Shown: positions 7,953 through 18,563, numbered from the stretch's first letter. The stretch is DNA of 64,000 nucleotides from Pseudomonas saponiphila (GCF_900105185.1 NZ_FNTJ01000001.1:941501-1005500), one strand, 5' to 3'. Notes: a model not told the origin generated them from the letters alone. A program made the numbers and translations.

Positions 7953-9391
7953 GGGGCATCTCCCACGTCCGGCCGCGCCGGCAGGGCCTTGAAGGCAGCC
8001 AAGGCGCGATCTCGTGACATCGACAGGTCGACCATGGTCGCCGGATAGCCGGCGACCGCGAACAGGCCGCCCATGGCGCCGGGGTTGTGGATATCCCTTT
8101 TGTTCAACCCCGCCAGTTGCGGCAGCCAGTGCTTGATGAAGCGCCCCTCGGGGTCGAAGCGTTCCGATTGGCTGATCGGGTTGAAGATGCGGAAGTACGG
8201 TGCGGCGTCGGTGCCGGTGGAGGAACTCCACTGCCAGCCGCCATTGTTTGCTGCCAGGTCGCCATCGATCAGGTGGCGCATGAAGAAACGCTCGCCCTCA
8301 CGCCAGTCGATCAGCAGGTTCTTGGTCAGGAACATCGCCACCACCATTCGCAGGCGGTTGTGCATCCAGCCGGTTTCCAGCAGTTGGCGCATGGCGGCGT
8401 CGATGAGCGGCAGGCCGGTGCGGCCTTCTTGCCAGGCCGCCAGGTCTTCGGGGGCATCGCGCCAGGCCACCGCTTCGGTTTCCGGGCGGAAGGCGCGGTG
8501 CCGGGAAACCCGTGGGTAACCCACCAGGATGTGTTTGTAGAACTCGCGCCACAGCAGTTCGTTGATCCAGGTGACGGCGCCGGGATTGCCGCTCTCGAAC
8601 TCTCCCTGATTGCAGCGCAAGGCGGCGTGCAGGCATTGCCGCGGCGAGATCACTCCGGCGGCGAGGTAGGGCGAAAGCTGGCTGGTGCCGGGCTTGGCCG
8701 GGAAGTCGCGTTCGTTCTGGTAGTAGTTGATTTGCTCGTCGGTGAACCGTTCCAGACGGCCCAGGGCTTCATCTTCACCGGCCGGCCAGAGGTCGCGCAG
8801 TGATTGGCTGGGCAGCGGGAAGCCGTCGATATGGCGGGGCACGGGATCGGCCTGGATCGACAGCGGCAATTGCGCCTTGGGGCTGGCGATCAGCGCCGGC
8901 AGTGCGCTGTGCAGGCGGCTGTAGCAGACCTTGCGGAACTGGCTGAAAACCTGGAAGTAGCCGCCGCTCTTGGTCAGCACGCTGCCGGGCTGGAACAGCA
9001 GTTGATCGAGATGGCCCTGGACGCTGATGTCGGCCTCTTCCAGAACCCGGGTCACCGCGGCATCGCGACGGCTCTCGTGGATCCCGTATTCCTGGTTGAA
9101 GTGCAGCATGCGGACCTGCAGTTGCCGGCACAGTTCCAGCAGGACCTGGGGCGCCTGGTCCCAGGTCGCGGCGCTACGGATCAGCAGGGGGATGTTCAGG
9201 CGGCCCAAGGCCTTGCTCAACGGCTGCAGATTGCGCAGCCAGAAGTCGACCTTGCACGGCGCATCGTCGTGGGCCTGCCACTGCTCCGGGCTCAGCAGGT
9301 ACACCGCCACGGTGGGGCCACGCTGGGTGGCGGCGCAGAGGGCGGTGTTGTCATGTAGGCGCAGGTCGCTGCGCAGCCAGATCAATTGCAT
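7949..9391 (-). CDS. phrB: Deoxyribodipyrimidine photo-lyase (CPD photolyase)
   Basis: Class I photolyase of 480 residues that repairs UV-induced cyclobutane pyrimidine dimers with light, using FAD and an antenna pigment. The N-terminal half is the antenna domain (LIWLRSDLRLHDNTAL). The C-terminal half has the FAD-binding signature, including WMHNRLRM and GGWQWSSSTGTDA. I place the start at ATG 9391, where the conserved MQLIWLRSD begins, although the frame is open to 9424. It lies 13 bp after the MerR regulator gene and shares its promoter. Confidence 0.95.
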   Translation of the reverse strand: MQLIWLRSDLRLHDNTALCAATQRGPTVAVYLLSPEQWQAHDDAPCKVDFWLRNLQPLSKALGRLNIPLLIRSAATWDQAPQVLLELCRQLQVRMLHFNQEYGIHESRRDAAVTRVLEEADISVQGHLDQLLFQPGSVLTKSGGYFQVFSQFRKVCYSRLHSALPALIASPKAQLPLSIQADPVPRHIDGFPLPSQSLRDLWPAGEDEALGRLERFTDEQINYYQNERDFPAKPGTSQLSPYLAAGVISPRQCLHAALRCNQGEFESGNPGAVTWINELLWREFYKHILVGYPRVSRHRAFRPETEAVAWRDAPEDLAAWQEGRTGLPLIDAAMRQLLETGWMHNRLRMVVAMFLTKNLLIDWREGERFFMRHLIDGDLAANNGGWQWSSSTGTDAAPYFRIFNPISQSERFDPEGRFIKHWLPQLAGLNKRDIHNPGAMGGLFAVAGYPATMVDLSMSRDRALAAFKALPARPDVGDAP

Positions 9392-9404
9392 GCTGATTTC
9401 CGAT

Positions 9405-10340
9405 TCAAAAGAGTCCTCGCTCAAGCAGCGCCTGGCAGGCCGTTATCGGGTCCTGAGCCAGGTGCAGATCGGCGATTTCAGAGAGACATACGGACCACTC
9501 TGCGGGATGGATGCACACCGCGGGTCCGGCGATGAATTTTTTGCAGCTAATGCCGTTGAGCAGCCTGGGCAGCTGCGCAGGGTTGAGGGCCTTGCTTGAA
9601 TACAACAGCAGGCCCCGGGCCTGCAGGCGCTCGACGGCCAGGGCCAGTTCCGCGCCGGGTAGCGGCCAGTCGAAGACTTCCACCGGGCAATCGGCGCTGC
9701 TGGCCAGCCAGGCGGTCAGCCACAGGTGGGGCTCCAGCGCCAGGTCCGACTGGTTGACCAGCAGCAGCGGTGGGGCCTGCAGTTGCCTGTTGTTGTGGTA
9801 GATCCGTGCCCCCAGCTTGCTGCGCAGCCAGGAGTAGAAGAACACCTGTTCCATCTGGCTGCCGAACTGTCCCTGCCAGCGCTGCTCCAGCTCTGCCAGC
9901 AAGGGCATCAGCAGGTGCTCGCACAGGGTGCGCGGCGGGTACAGGGCCATGGCCTGGTTGAAGGTGTCGTCGACCTTGCGCTCGGCCAGTTGGCTGATCG
10001 CCAGACCGAGGGTCTGGCGCAGGCGCTGCCAGTCATTCTCGGCCGGTGTGCTGGCACTTGGGGCGCTGTCCAGCAGGTGCTTGACCTGGCTGACCGCCAC
10101 CCCGCGATTGAGCCAGGTGAGGATGGTGAGGATTTCCTGCACCTGTTCCTGGGAGTACAGGCGGTGACCCTTGGGCGTGCGCAGGGGCACGATCAGTCCG
10201 TAACGGCGCTCCCAGGCGCGCAGGGTGACGGCGTTGACTCCGGTCTGGCGCGCCACTTCGCGAATCGGCAGCCAGCCCTCATCCAGGGCGCGCCGGTAGT
10301 GGGCGCTGTTGTCTTCGGCCTGTTGATCGAGTGCTTTCAT
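9405..10340 (-). CDS. MerR-family light-response regulator, LitR/PplR type (class II)
   Basis: Regulator of 311 residues with an N-terminal MerR winged helix (IREVARQTGVNAVTLRAWERRYGL, residues about 27-50, and GHRLYS) and a C-terminal region of the cobalamin-binding-domain type. The B12-ligand motif DxHxxG of CarH and class I LitR is absent from its normal place; where it should be, the sequence reads LLLVNQSDLALEPH. A Trp is followed nine residues on by Glu-Gln rather than Glu-His. This matches class II LitR (PplR1-3 of P. putida), which do not need B12 and depend on separate LOV photoreceptors. It would repress the two adjacent operons in the dark. It starts 3 bp after the DUF523 gene. Confidence 0.87.
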   Translation of the reverse strand: MKALDQQAEDNSAHYRRALDEGWLPIREVARQTGVNAVTLRAWERRYGLIVPLRTPKGHRLYSQEQVQEILTILTWLNRGVAVSQVKHLLDSAPSASTPAENDWQRLRQTLGLAISQLAERKVDDTFNQAMALYPPRTLCEHLLMPLLAELEQRWQGQFGSQMEQVFFYSWLRSKLGARIYHNNRQLQAPPLLLVNQSDLALEPHLWLTAWLASSADCPVEVFDWPLPGAELALAVERLQARGLLLYSSKALNPAQLPRLLNGISCKKFIAGPAVCIHPAEWSVCLSEIADLHLAQDPITACQALLERGLF

Positions 10341-10343
10341 GGC

Positions 10344-11294
10344 TCAGATCGCGTTGCGCAGGCTGAGGTTTTCCGGGTGCGGCTGCAGGTACAGCTGCTG
10401 GGCAATGTAGGGATCGGGGTGCTGGCGGAAGTGGTGCTTGAGCAGGGTCAGGGGCACCACCAGCGGCACGATGCCGTGACGATACTGACCAATGACATGT
10501 TGCACTTCCTGTTTGTCCGCGCTGCTGATGGCCTGCTTGAGGTAGCCGCTCAGGTGCAGCAGCACATTGCTGTGGGTGCCGCGGGTCGCGCATTTGCTCA
10601 GCGCCGTCATCAGCTCGCTGAAGTAGCGCGGACCGATCAGATTCGGATCGCTCTTGCCCATGCTGCCCAGCAGATTGCCCAGGGTCTTGTACTGCACCGG
10701 ATGGTGGGCCATCAGCAGGTATTTGCAGCGCGAGTGGAAGTCGGTGAGGGCGCGGCGAGTCAGGCCTTGCTTGAGCAGCGCCTGCCAGTCGCGATAGACG
10801 TAGACCCGAGTCAGGAAGTTTTCCCGCAGCACCGGATCGTTCAGGCGCCCGGCTTCTTCCACTGGCAGATCGGGATGTTTCTGGCAGAACGCCTGGGCAT
10901 AGATACCGCGACCGCCGTTGCGGTGGGGAATGCCGTTGGCCTGGTACACCTTGACCCGCTCCAGGCCGCAGGACGGCGAGTTCTGCATGAAGATGTAGCC
11001 GCAGATGTCATCGACCTCGGCGGCCATGCGTTGGCCGTATTCGACCAGGGGCTGGGTGACGTCCAGGCTGGGGTCCACGGTGCCTACGGCCCTTGGCTGC
11101 TCGGGGTCGCCGACCAGTCGGATGGGTTCGCGGGGGGTGCCCATGCCGATGGCGACTTCCGGGCACAGGGGCACGAAATCGAAGTGTTCGCTGAGGACTC
11201 GACTGCACAGGCGGGACTCTTTGTGTCCTCCGTTGTAGCGGACTTCTACGCCCATCAGGCAGGCGCTAATGGCAATTTTCGGCTTGGCGGACAT
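10344..11294 (-). CDS. DUF523 and DUF1722 domain protein, first gene of the light operon
   Basis: Protein of 316 residues. The DUF523 domain fills the N-terminal half, with its Cys-containing motifs SACLMGVEVRYNGGHK and LCPEVAIGMGTPR and the Ser-Pro-Ser-Cys motif NSPSCGLERVK. The C-terminal half is DUF1722 (YbgA-like), recognised from DFHSRCKYLLMAHHP. The clustered cysteines suggest a metal or iron-sulfur site, which is inference. In E. coli ybgA also lies directly beside phr, so a link to light or DNA repair is long-standing though unexplained. It is the first gene after the operator-bearing promoter. Confidence 0.9.
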   Translation of the reverse strand: MSAKPKIAISACLMGVEVRYNGGHKESRLCSRVLSEHFDFVPLCPEVAIGMGTPREPIRLVGDPEQPRAVGTVDPSLDVTQPLVEYGQRMAAEVDDICGYIFMQNSPSCGLERVKVYQANGIPHRNGGRGIYAQAFCQKHPDLPVEEAGRLNDPVLRENFLTRVYVYRDWQALLKQGLTRRALTDFHSRCKYLLMAHHPVQYKTLGNLLGSMGKSDPNLIGPRYFSELMTALSKCATRGTHSNVLLHLSGYLKQAISSADKQEVQHVIGQYRHGIVPLVVPLTLLKHHFRQHPDPYIAQQLYLQPHPENLSLRNAI

Positions 11295-11316
11295 GCTGCA
11301 ACCTCCAGGGCTTACC

Positions 11317-11340
11317 TGTACAAAAACGCAACGTTGTACA
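11317..11340 (-). promoter_or_regulatory. PplR/LitR-type operator, promoter-distal pair
   Basis: Two exact TGTACA boxes start 18 bp apart (11317 and 11335). They match the direct repeat T(G/A)TACA-N12-TGTA(C/T)A reported for P. putida PplR1. The pair lies between the proposed promoter and the DUF523 start, so a bound repressor here could block elongation as well as initiation. Confidence 0.75.
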
Positions 11341-11350
11341 ACTTTTCTTC

Positions 11351-11378
11351 ATCATAGAATTAAAGTTGTACAAGTCAA
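11351..11378 (-). promoter_or_regulatory. Proposed sigma-70 promoter of the DUF523-litR-phrB operon
   Basis: On the minus strand TTGACT (11378-11373) and TATGAT (11356-11351) are separated by 16 bp. Both hexamers are close to consensus. A TGTACA operator box lies directly behind the -35 box, inside the spacer, where a bound repressor would exclude RNA polymerase. Confidence 0.7.
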
Positions 11379-11390
11379 ATTGTTTGTATA
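11367..11390 (-). promoter_or_regulatory. PplR/LitR-type operator overlapping the promoter
   Basis: Read on the minus strand this is TATACA, 12 bp, TGTACA, an exact match to the PplR1 direct-repeat consensus. It covers the -35 box of the proposed promoter. With the pair at 11317-11340 the region holds four boxes in two units whose starts are 50 bp apart. Confidence 0.8.
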
Positions 11391-11414
11391 GGTATTGCCC
11401 TGCAGTCGGGCCGG

Positions 11415-12660
<1,246 letters not shown>

Positions 12661-12667
<7 letters not shown>

Positions 12668-12684
12668 TATTGTTTTTTGGTATA
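12661..12684 (-). promoter_or_regulatory. PplR/LitR-type operator of the renalase operon
   Basis: On the minus strand it reads TATACC, 12 bp, TGTACA. This differs from the PplR1 direct-repeat consensus at one position and keeps the 18-bp phase seen at 11317-11390. An extra TGTACA lies at 12634-12639, 27 bp away. The site overlaps the -35 box of the proposed promoter. Confidence 0.7.
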
Positions 12685-12807
12685 GCTTTCGGCGTCATCG
12701 GTTGTGCAGGTTGTCTATCGTTAAATCACAGCCTGTCCGATTGAAAAGATCCCTGCTTATAAAAATAGACTAGTGATTCGGGTAAAACGCCACGCGAGGA
12801 AGATGTC

Positions 12808-13710
12808 ATGCATATATTGCTGACCGGCGGTACTGGTTTGATCGGGCGTGCGCTGTGTCGTTACTGGCAGGCCCAGGGTCACCAATTGAGTGTATGGACG
12901 CGCCATCCCGAAAAAGTGGCCGCTTTGTGCGGCCCCCAAGTGCGGGCCATCAGAACTTTGCAAGAGCTGGACCAGGCGCCGCTGGATGCGGTGATCAACC
13001 TGGCCGGAGCCCCGATCGCCGATCGGCCCTGGACCCACAAGCGCAAGGCGCTGCTGTGGGGCAGCCGTATTGCCCTCACCGAAACCCTGCTGGCCTGGCT
13101 CGAAAGTCGCCAGAGCAAGCCCAAGGTTCTGGTTTCGGGGTCGGCGGTTGGCTGGTACGGCGACGCAGGGGAGCGGGAACTGAGTGAGGATTCGCCACCG
13201 GTCAATGAAGACTTTGCCAGCCAGCTGTGCATCGCCTGGGAAGAAACGGCCCAGCGTGCCGAAGCCATGGGGGTGCGTGTGGTGCTGGTGCGCACCGGTT
13301 TGGTGCTGTCTGCCGAGGGCGGCTTTTTGTCGCGCTTGCTGCTGCCATTCAAGCTGGGACTAGGCGGCCCTATCGGTAGCGGTCGGCAGTGGATGCCGTG
13401 GATTCATATCGACGACCAAATTGCCCTGATTGATTTTCTTGTGCATCAGGATGAGGCACGGGGTCCTTATAATGCCTGCGCGCCGAAGCCGGTGCGCAAC
13501 CGCGAATTCGCCAAGAGCCTGGGGCGGGTGCTGCACCGGCCGGCGCTGATGCCGCTGCCGGGCTTTGTCTTGCGCCTGGCCCTGGGTGAGTTGTCGTTGC
13601 TGTTGCTGGGCGGCCAGCGTGCCGTTCCCGCGCGTTTGCTGGAGGCGGGATTCACTTTCCAGTTCACTGATTTGTCCGCGGCCCTGGACGATATTGCCAG
13701 CCGCCTTTGA
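12808..13710 (+). CDS. TIGR01777 family epimerase (YfcH/SDR39U1-like)
   Basis: Extended SDR-type protein of 300 residues with the N-terminal [11 protein letters not shown] nucleotide-binding motif, the [12 protein letters not shown] block and [13 protein letters not shown] that mark TIGR01777. A DUF1731 C-terminal region follows. The substrate is unknown; in pseudomonads it precedes hemH, here by 13 bp, so it is probably co-transcribed with ferrochelatase. It is divergent from the renalase-like operon, with 194 bp between, and the LitR-type boxes lie at the far side of that gap. Confidence 0.9.
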   Translation: MHILLTGGTGLIGRALCRYWQAQGHQLSVWTRHPEKVAALCGPQVRAIRTLQELDQAPLDAVINLAGAPIADRPWTHKRKALLWGSRIALTETLLAWLESRQSKPKVLVSGSAVGWYGDAGERELSEDSPPVNEDFASQLCIAWEETAQRAEAMGVRVVLVRTGLVLSAEGGFLSRLLLPFKLGLGGPIGSGRQWMPWIHIDDQIALIDFLVHQDEARGPYNACAPKPVRNREFAKSLGRVLHRPALMPLPGFVLRLALGELSLLLLGGQRAVPARLLEAGFTFQFTDLSAALDDIASRL

Positions 13711-13723
13711 AATAGGACGTTGC

Positions 13724-14749
13724 ATGACCGATCACGCGTTGCTCCTGGTCAATCTCGGTTCGCCGGCCTCCACTTCGGTGGCAGATGTGCGCCGCTACCT
13801 CAACCAGTTCCTCATGGACCCCTATGTCATCGACCTGCCCTGGCCGGTGCGGCGGTTATTGGTGTCGCTGATCCTGATCAAGCGCCCGGAGCAGTCGGCC
13901 CATGCCTACGCCTCGATCTGGTGGGAAGACGGTTCGCCGCTGGTGGTGCTCAGTCGCCGCTTGCAGCAGGTGATGAGCGAGCAGTGGAAGCAGGGTCCGG
14001 TAGAGCTGGCGATGCGTTACGGCGAACCTTCGATCGAGTCGGCGCTGCTCAAGCTGGTGGCCCAGGGACAGAAGAAAATCACCCTGGCCCCGCTTTATCC
14101 ACAGTTCGCCGACAGCACCGTGACCACGGTGATCGAAGAGGCCCGGCGCGTGGTGCGCGAGCGCAAGCTGGATGTGCAGTTCAGCGTGCTGCAGCCGTTC
14201 TACGATCAGCCCGAGTACATCGAGGCCCTGGCGGCCAGTGCCAGACCTTACCTGGCCCAGGAGCATGATCATCTGCTGCTGAGCTTCCACGGTCTGCCGG
14301 AGCGGCACCTGACCAAGCTCGACCCTACCGGTCAGCATTGCTTCAAGGATGCCGACTGTTGTCGCAACGCTTCTCCCGCGGTGCTGGCCACCTGTTACCG
14401 CGCCCAGTGCCTGCGAACGGCATCGGCCCTGGCCGAGCACCTGGGGCTGGCGGATGGCACATGGTCGGTGTCGTTCCAGTCGCGCTTGGGCCGGGCCAAG
14501 TGGATCGAGCCCTACACCGAGACGCGCCTTGATGAACTGGCCAAGCAGGGCGTGAAGAAGCTCATGGTCATGTGTCCTGCGTTTGTCGCCGATTGCATCG
14601 AGACTCTGGAGGAGATCGGTGATCGCGGGCGCGAGCAGTTCCGTGAGGCGGGGGGCGAGGATCTGCTGTTGATCCCGTGCCTGAATGACGACCCGCAATG
14701 GGCGCAGGCCTTGAACACCTTGTGCGCGCGGGCGCCGTTGGCGTTGTAA
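13724..14749 (+). CDS. hemH: Ferrochelatase
   Basis: Protein of 341 residues that inserts ferrous iron into protoporphyrin IX, the last step of protoheme synthesis. The conserved [11 protein letters not shown] motif (about residues 186-196) carries the metal-binding His, and the N-terminal LLVNLGSPA and [11 protein letters not shown] blocks are typical. ATG 13724 is 13 bp after the epimerase stop. A REP-type palindrome separates it from the convergent uraA gene. Confidence 0.94.
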   Translation: MTDHALLLVNLGSPASTSVADVRRYLNQFLMDPYVIDLPWPVRRLLVSLILIKRPEQSAHAYASIWWEDGSPLVVLSRRLQQVMSEQWKQGPVELAMRYGEPSIESALLKLVAQGQKKITLAPLYPQFADSTVTTVIEEARRVVRERKLDVQFSVLQPFYDQPEYIEALAASARPYLAQEHDHLLLSFHGLPERHLTKLDPTGQHCFKDADCCRNASPAVLATCYRAQCLRTASALAEHLGLADGTWSVSFQSRLGRAKWIEPYTETRLDELAKQGVKKLMVMCPAFVADCIETLEEIGDRGREQFREAGGEDLLLIPCLNDDPQWAQALNTLCARAPLAL

Positions 14750-14754
14750 GCGGC

Positions 14755-14799
14755 TTCGCCGGCAAGTCGACTCCTGCGAGGCGACGGCTTGCCGGCGAA
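14755..14799. repeat. REP-type palindrome between hemH and uraA
   Basis: Arms TTCGCCGGCAAG (14755-14766) and CTTGCCGGCGAA (14788-14799) are exact inverted repeats around a 21-bp centre. The same GCCGGCAAG core recurs at three other convergent junctions in the window. It could also act as a bidirectional terminator for hemH and uraA. Confidence 0.85.
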
Positions 14800-14805
14800 G
14801 GTGCT

Positions 14806-16080
14806 TTAGATCAAAGGCTCGTCGGCCTTCTTGTTCTTCCAGCTGTCATTACCCGGCAGTACCAGGTTCAGCGCGATGGCGACGATGGCGCACAGGGCGA
14901 TGCCCTTGAGGCCGAAGTCGTCCGGACCGGTGCCGGTTCCCACCAGCACGCCGCCAATCCCGAACACCAGGGTCACCGAGACGATCACCAGGTTGCGGGC
15001 TTCGCCCAGATCGATCTTGTGGCGGATCAGGGTGTTCATGCCCACCGCGGCAATCGACCCGAACAGCAGGCAGAGAATCCCGCCCATCACGGGCACTGGA
15101 ATGCTTTGCAGCAGGGCGCCGAACTTGCCGATAAAGGCCAGGGAGATGGCGAAGACCGCCGCCCAGGTCATGATTTTCGGGTTGTAGTTCTTGGTCAGCA
15201 TCACTGCGCCAGTGACTTCGGCGTAGGTGGTGTTGGGCGGGCCGCCGAACAGGCCGGCTGCGGTGGTGGCGATGCCGTCACCGAACAGGGTGCGATGCAG
15301 GCCGGGCTTCTTCAGGTAGTCGCGACCGGTGACACTGCCCACGGCAATCACCCCGCCGATGTGTTCGATGGCCGGAGCCAGGGCCACAGGAACAATGAAC
15401 AGGATCGCCTGCCAGTTGAACTCCGGTGCGGTGAAGTGTGGCAGTGCCAGCCAGGGCGCGGCGGCGATCTTCGCGGTGTCCACCACGCCGAAGTAGAAGG
15501 ACAGGGCAAAGCCCACCAATACCCCGGAAATGATCGGCACCAGACGGAAGATGCCCTTGCCGAACACCGCCACGATCAGCGTGGTGAGCAGCGCCGGCAT
15601 GGAGATCATCATGGCCGTCTGGTAATGGATCAGCTCGCTACCGTCACCGGCCTTGCCCATGGCCATGTTGGCGGCGATGGGGGCCATGGCCAGGCCGATG
15701 GAGATGATCACCGGACCAATGACCACCGGTGGCAGCAGGCGATCGATGAAACCTGTGCCCTTGATCTTCACTGCCAGGCCGAGAAAGGTGTAGACGAAGC
15801 CGGCCGCCATCACGCCGCCCATGGTCGCCGCCAGGCCGAACTGGCCCTTGGCAAGAATGATCGGGGTGATGAAGGCAAAGCTCGACGCCAGGAATACCGG
15901 CACCTGGCGCCCGGTTACCAGTTGGAACAACAGAGTTCCGAGACCCGCCGTGAACAGCGCCACGTTCGGGTCAAGACCGGTAATCAGCGGCATCAACACC
16001 AGGGCGCCAAAGGCCACGAAAAGCATCTGCGCACCAGACAGCACCTGGCGCCAGAGCGGATCGTTGAACTCATCCTGCAT
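14806..16080 (-). CDS. uraA: Uracil permease (nucleobase:cation symporter-2 family)
   Basis: Inner-membrane protein of 424 residues with about 12 to 14 hydrophobic helices. NCS2 signatures are visible: SSFAFITPI, the acidic helix motif APAIEHIGG and the segment with GGPPNTTYAE. It imports uracil with protons. It starts two bases after the upp stop, so uptake and phosphoribosylation of uracil are made together. Confidence 0.93.
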   Translation of the reverse strand: MQDEFNDPLWRQVLSGAQMLFVAFGALVLMPLITGLDPNVALFTAGLGTLLFQLVTGRQVPVFLASSFAFITPIILAKGQFGLAATMGGVMAAGFVYTFLGLAVKIKGTGFIDRLLPPVVIGPVIISIGLAMAPIAANMAMGKAGDGSELIHYQTAMMISMPALLTTLIVAVFGKGIFRLVPIISGVLVGFALSFYFGVVDTAKIAAAPWLALPHFTAPEFNWQAILFIVPVALAPAIEHIGGVIAVGSVTGRDYLKKPGLHRTLFGDGIATTAAGLFGGPPNTTYAEVTGAVMLTKNYNPKIMTWAAVFAISLAFIGKFGALLQSIPVPVMGGILCLLFGSIAAVGMNTLIRHKIDLGEARNLVIVSVTLVFGIGGVLVGTGTGPDDFGLKGIALCAIVAIALNLVLPGNDSWKNKKADEPLI

Positions 16081-16082
16081 GA

Positions 16083-16721
16083 TCAGGAGTCCTTCTGCTT
16101 GGTGCCGAAGATCTTGTCACCGGCATCACCCAGGCCAGGAATGATGTAGCCATGTTCGTTGAGCTTCTGATCGATGGACGCGGTGTAGATGGTCACGTCA
16201 GGGTGCGCCTGTTCCACGGCGGCGATGCCTTCGGGAGCGGCCACCAGGACCATGGCGCGGATGTCGCGGCAGCCGGCTTTTTTCAGCAGGTCGATGGTGG
16301 CGACCATGGAGCTGCCGGTGGCCAGCATCGGGTCGATGATCATCGCCAGGCGCTCGTCGATCTCCGGTACCAGTTTTTCCAGGTAGGTATGGGCCTGCAG
16401 GGTTTCCTCGTTGCGGGCCACGCCCACGGCGCTGACCTTGGCGCCCGGGATCAGGCTCAGCACGCCTTCGAGCATGCCGATACCGGCGCGCAGGATCGGC
16501 ACCACGGTAATCTTCTTGCCGGCGATCTTTTCGACCTGGACCGGGCCGCACCAGCCCGGGATTTCATAGCTTTCCAGGGGCAGGTCTTTGGTGGCTTCGT
16601 ACGTCAACAGGGCACCGACTTCCTGAGCGAGCTCGCGAAAGTTCTTCGTGCTAATGTCTGCGCGGCGCATAAGGCCAAGTTTGTGTCGGATCAGCGGATG
16701 GCGGATCTCACGGATGGGCAT
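16083..16721 (-). CDS. upp: Uracil phosphoribosyltransferase
   Basis: Protein of 212 residues that converts uracil and PRPP to UMP. The PRPP-binding motif [12 protein letters not shown] is at about residues 131-142, and the C-terminal uracil-binding loop [12 protein letters not shown] is complete. It is the first gene of the upp-uraA operon and is divergent from hpt across 165 bp. Confidence 0.95.
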   Translation of the reverse strand: MPIREIRHPLIRHKLGLMRRADISTKNFRELAQEVGALLTYEATKDLPLESYEIPGWCGPVQVEKIAGKKITVVPILRAGIGMLEGVLSLIPGAKVSAVGVARNEETLQAHTYLEKLVPEIDERLAMIIDPMLATGSSMVATIDLLKKAGCRDIRAMVLVAAPEGIAAVEQAHPDVTIYTASIDQKLNEHGYIIPGLGDAGDKIFGTKQKDS

Positions 16722-16886
16722 AGGGAAAGGCTCCGGCGGCGGGCAAAAAAAACGGCCTAGATTAATCTATCCGGGGTGGTTGTCCTATAGACATAAAGTA
16801 CGTTAGTCCAGAAACGCTTGATCTGATCGGGCCGGATGCGTACCTTTGCCCGCTTTTCCGAAACTGCCACCCCCTTGGAGAGCGCC

Positions 16887-17444
16887 ATGTCCGCTGATCT
16901 CGAGCATATCCGTCAAATCATGCGCGAGGCTGACTGCCTGTACACCGAAGCTGAAGTCGAGGCGGCCATCGCCCGTGTCGGTGCACAAATCACTGAAGAA
17001 CTGGCTGAGCGCAATCCGGTGGTGTTCTGCGTCATGAATGGTGGCCTGATCTTCGCAGGCAAACTGCTGACTCACCTGCAGTTCCCCCTGGAAGCCTCCT
17101 ACCTGCACGCCACCCGTTATCGCAACGAAACCAGCGGTGGCGAGCTGTTCTGGAAGTCCAAGCCGGAAGTCTCCTTTATTGACCGCGACGTGCTGATCAT
17201 CGATGACATCCTCGATGAAGGTCACACCCTGGGCGCGATCATCGACTTCTGCAAACACGCCGGTGCCCGCGCCGTGCACACGGCGGTGCTGATCGACAAG
17301 GAACACGATCGCAAGGCCCGTCCGGACCTCAAGGCCGACTACATGGGCCTGCCTTGCGTCGACCGTTACGTCTTCGGCTACGGTATGGACTACAAGGGCT
17401 ACTGGCGCAACGCCGCCGGCATCTATGCCGTGAAAGGGATGTAA
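16887..17444 (+). CDS. hpt: Hypoxanthine-guanine phosphoribosyltransferase
   Basis: Purine salvage enzyme of 185 residues that joins hypoxanthine or guanine with PRPP. The PRPP loop LIIDDILDEGHTL is at about residues 106-118 and the early MNGGLIFAG motif is present. The frame is open to 16836, but ATG 16887 has a TTGGAG ribosome-binding site nine bases upstream and gives the normal family start. The next gene follows after three bases. Confidence 0.93.
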   Translation: MSADLEHIRQIMREADCLYTEAEVEAAIARVGAQITEELAERNPVVFCVMNGGLIFAGKLLTHLQFPLEASYLHATRYRNETSGGELFWKSKPEVSFIDRDVLIIDDILDEGHTLGAIIDFCKHAGARAVHTAVLIDKEHDRKARPDLKADYMGLPCVDRYVFGYGMDYKGYWRNAAGIYAVKGM

Positions 17445-17447
17445 GAC

Positions 17448-17921
17448 ATGACCGGGCCAAGCTTTCTCGATCAAGCGTTGTTCAGCGACCTGGCTGAGAA
17501 GGCCGCGGCCAATCCCCGTGGGCGCCAGCATCACAACTTCCACGCCATGGAAGAGCCTTGCCATCGCATGGCGGTGGCGCTGCAACCCTCGACCTATGTT
17601 CCACCGCACCGGCACCTGAGTGCCGACAAGGCCGAGACACTGCTGGTGCTCAAGGGGCGGCTGGGCGTGCTGATTTTCGATGAGGCGGGCCAGGTAATGG
17701 GCAAGCGCGTCTTGCAGGCTGGTGGTGACTGTGTCGGGGTCGATCTGCCGGCCGGAGTCTTCCATGGCCTGGTGGCGCTTGAAGCCGACAGCCTGATGTT
17801 CGAATGCAAGGCCGGTCCTTATCGTCCGGTCGGTGAAGGCGAACAGGCCGCTTGGGCGCCCCGGGAAGGTGATCCCGGGGTCGCCGAATACCAGGCCTGG
17901 ATGCGCGCTCAGTTCGACTGA
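17448..17921 (+). CDS. WbuC family cupin-fold protein
   Basis: Protein of 157 residues with a single cupin barrel. The metal-binding motif PHRHLSADKAETL is at about residues 49-61 and the second cupin motif PAGVFHGLVAL at about 101-111. WbuC proteins are found in polysaccharide and unrelated loci, and their reaction is not established. It lies three bases after hpt and is clearly co-transcribed with it. Confidence 0.85.
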   Translation: MTGPSFLDQALFSDLAEKAAANPRGRQHHNFHAMEEPCHRMAVALQPSTYVPPHRHLSADKAETLLVLKGRLGVLIFDEAGQVMGKRVLQAGGDCVGVDLPAGVFHGLVALEADSLMFECKAGPYRPVGEGEQAAWAPREGDPGVAEYQAWMRAQFD

Positions 17922-18014
17922 GGGTGTCTGCGCAGCCTGCGTTGCGATCACAGGTCGTGAGGATTTGCAGCGAAAACCCGTGCTAGAGTGCTCAGCCCTT
18001 GATTGGAGCCTGTC

Positions 18015-18500
18015 ATGAGCCTGTTGATTCGCACTAGCGCGGCCCTTCTTCTGAGCTTGAGCCTGCCCCTGGCAGCTGCCCCGGCGCCTCTGCACGGGCA
18101 GTTTCTGCCGCCTGATGACCTGACTCTTCGCGACTCGGTTCCTGAACAGCAGCAGCTGTTGCAGGTCACCGAGTATTCGGTGGTAATCGGCAGCCAGCGT
18201 CAATCCAATCAGCAGCCGATTCCGGTGACATCGCCGGTGTGGGTGCGGCTCAAGGGCAAGCCGCTGAACAAGGGCGCCACCATCAGCCAAGTGCTGGTGA
18301 ATTTCGACGGTGAGAGCAAAAGCCTGAAAAAGCCCCAGTACGACGCCAAGACCAGGACCCTGACCCTCTATTACCCCCTGGCTCAGTATCGGGCGGTGAT
18401 GGACCTGTTGCGTAACGACACTGTGTATTGCCAGTTCCTCAGCTACGCCAATGGCCATATCTGGGCCGACTTGCATACCGGCAGTGTGCGTCCGCGTTGA
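18015..18500 (+). CDS. Conserved secreted protein of unknown function
   Basis: I do not recognise a named family. The 161-residue product has a typical signal peptide (MSLLIRTSAALLLSLSLPLAAA, cleavage near residue 22) and a polar mature part with no Cys pair or catalytic motif that I can see. It is probably periplasmic. The start is ATG 18015, with TTGGAG upstream. Codon use and GC match the neighbours, so it is a resident gene. Confidence 0.75.
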   Translation: MSLLIRTSAALLLSLSLPLAAAPAPLHGQFLPPDDLTLRDSVPEQQQLLQVTEYSVVIGSQRQSNQQPIPVTSPVWVRLKGKPLNKGATISQVLVNFDGESKSLKKPQYDAKTRTLTLYYPLAQYRAVMDLLRNDTVYCQFLSYANGHIWADLHTGSVRPR

Positions 18501-18563
18501 GGCCCGAGGCAGGCTGAGGGTAAACTGCCGGCCCCGTGTAATGTCTGCGAGCTGGAGTCGGCA

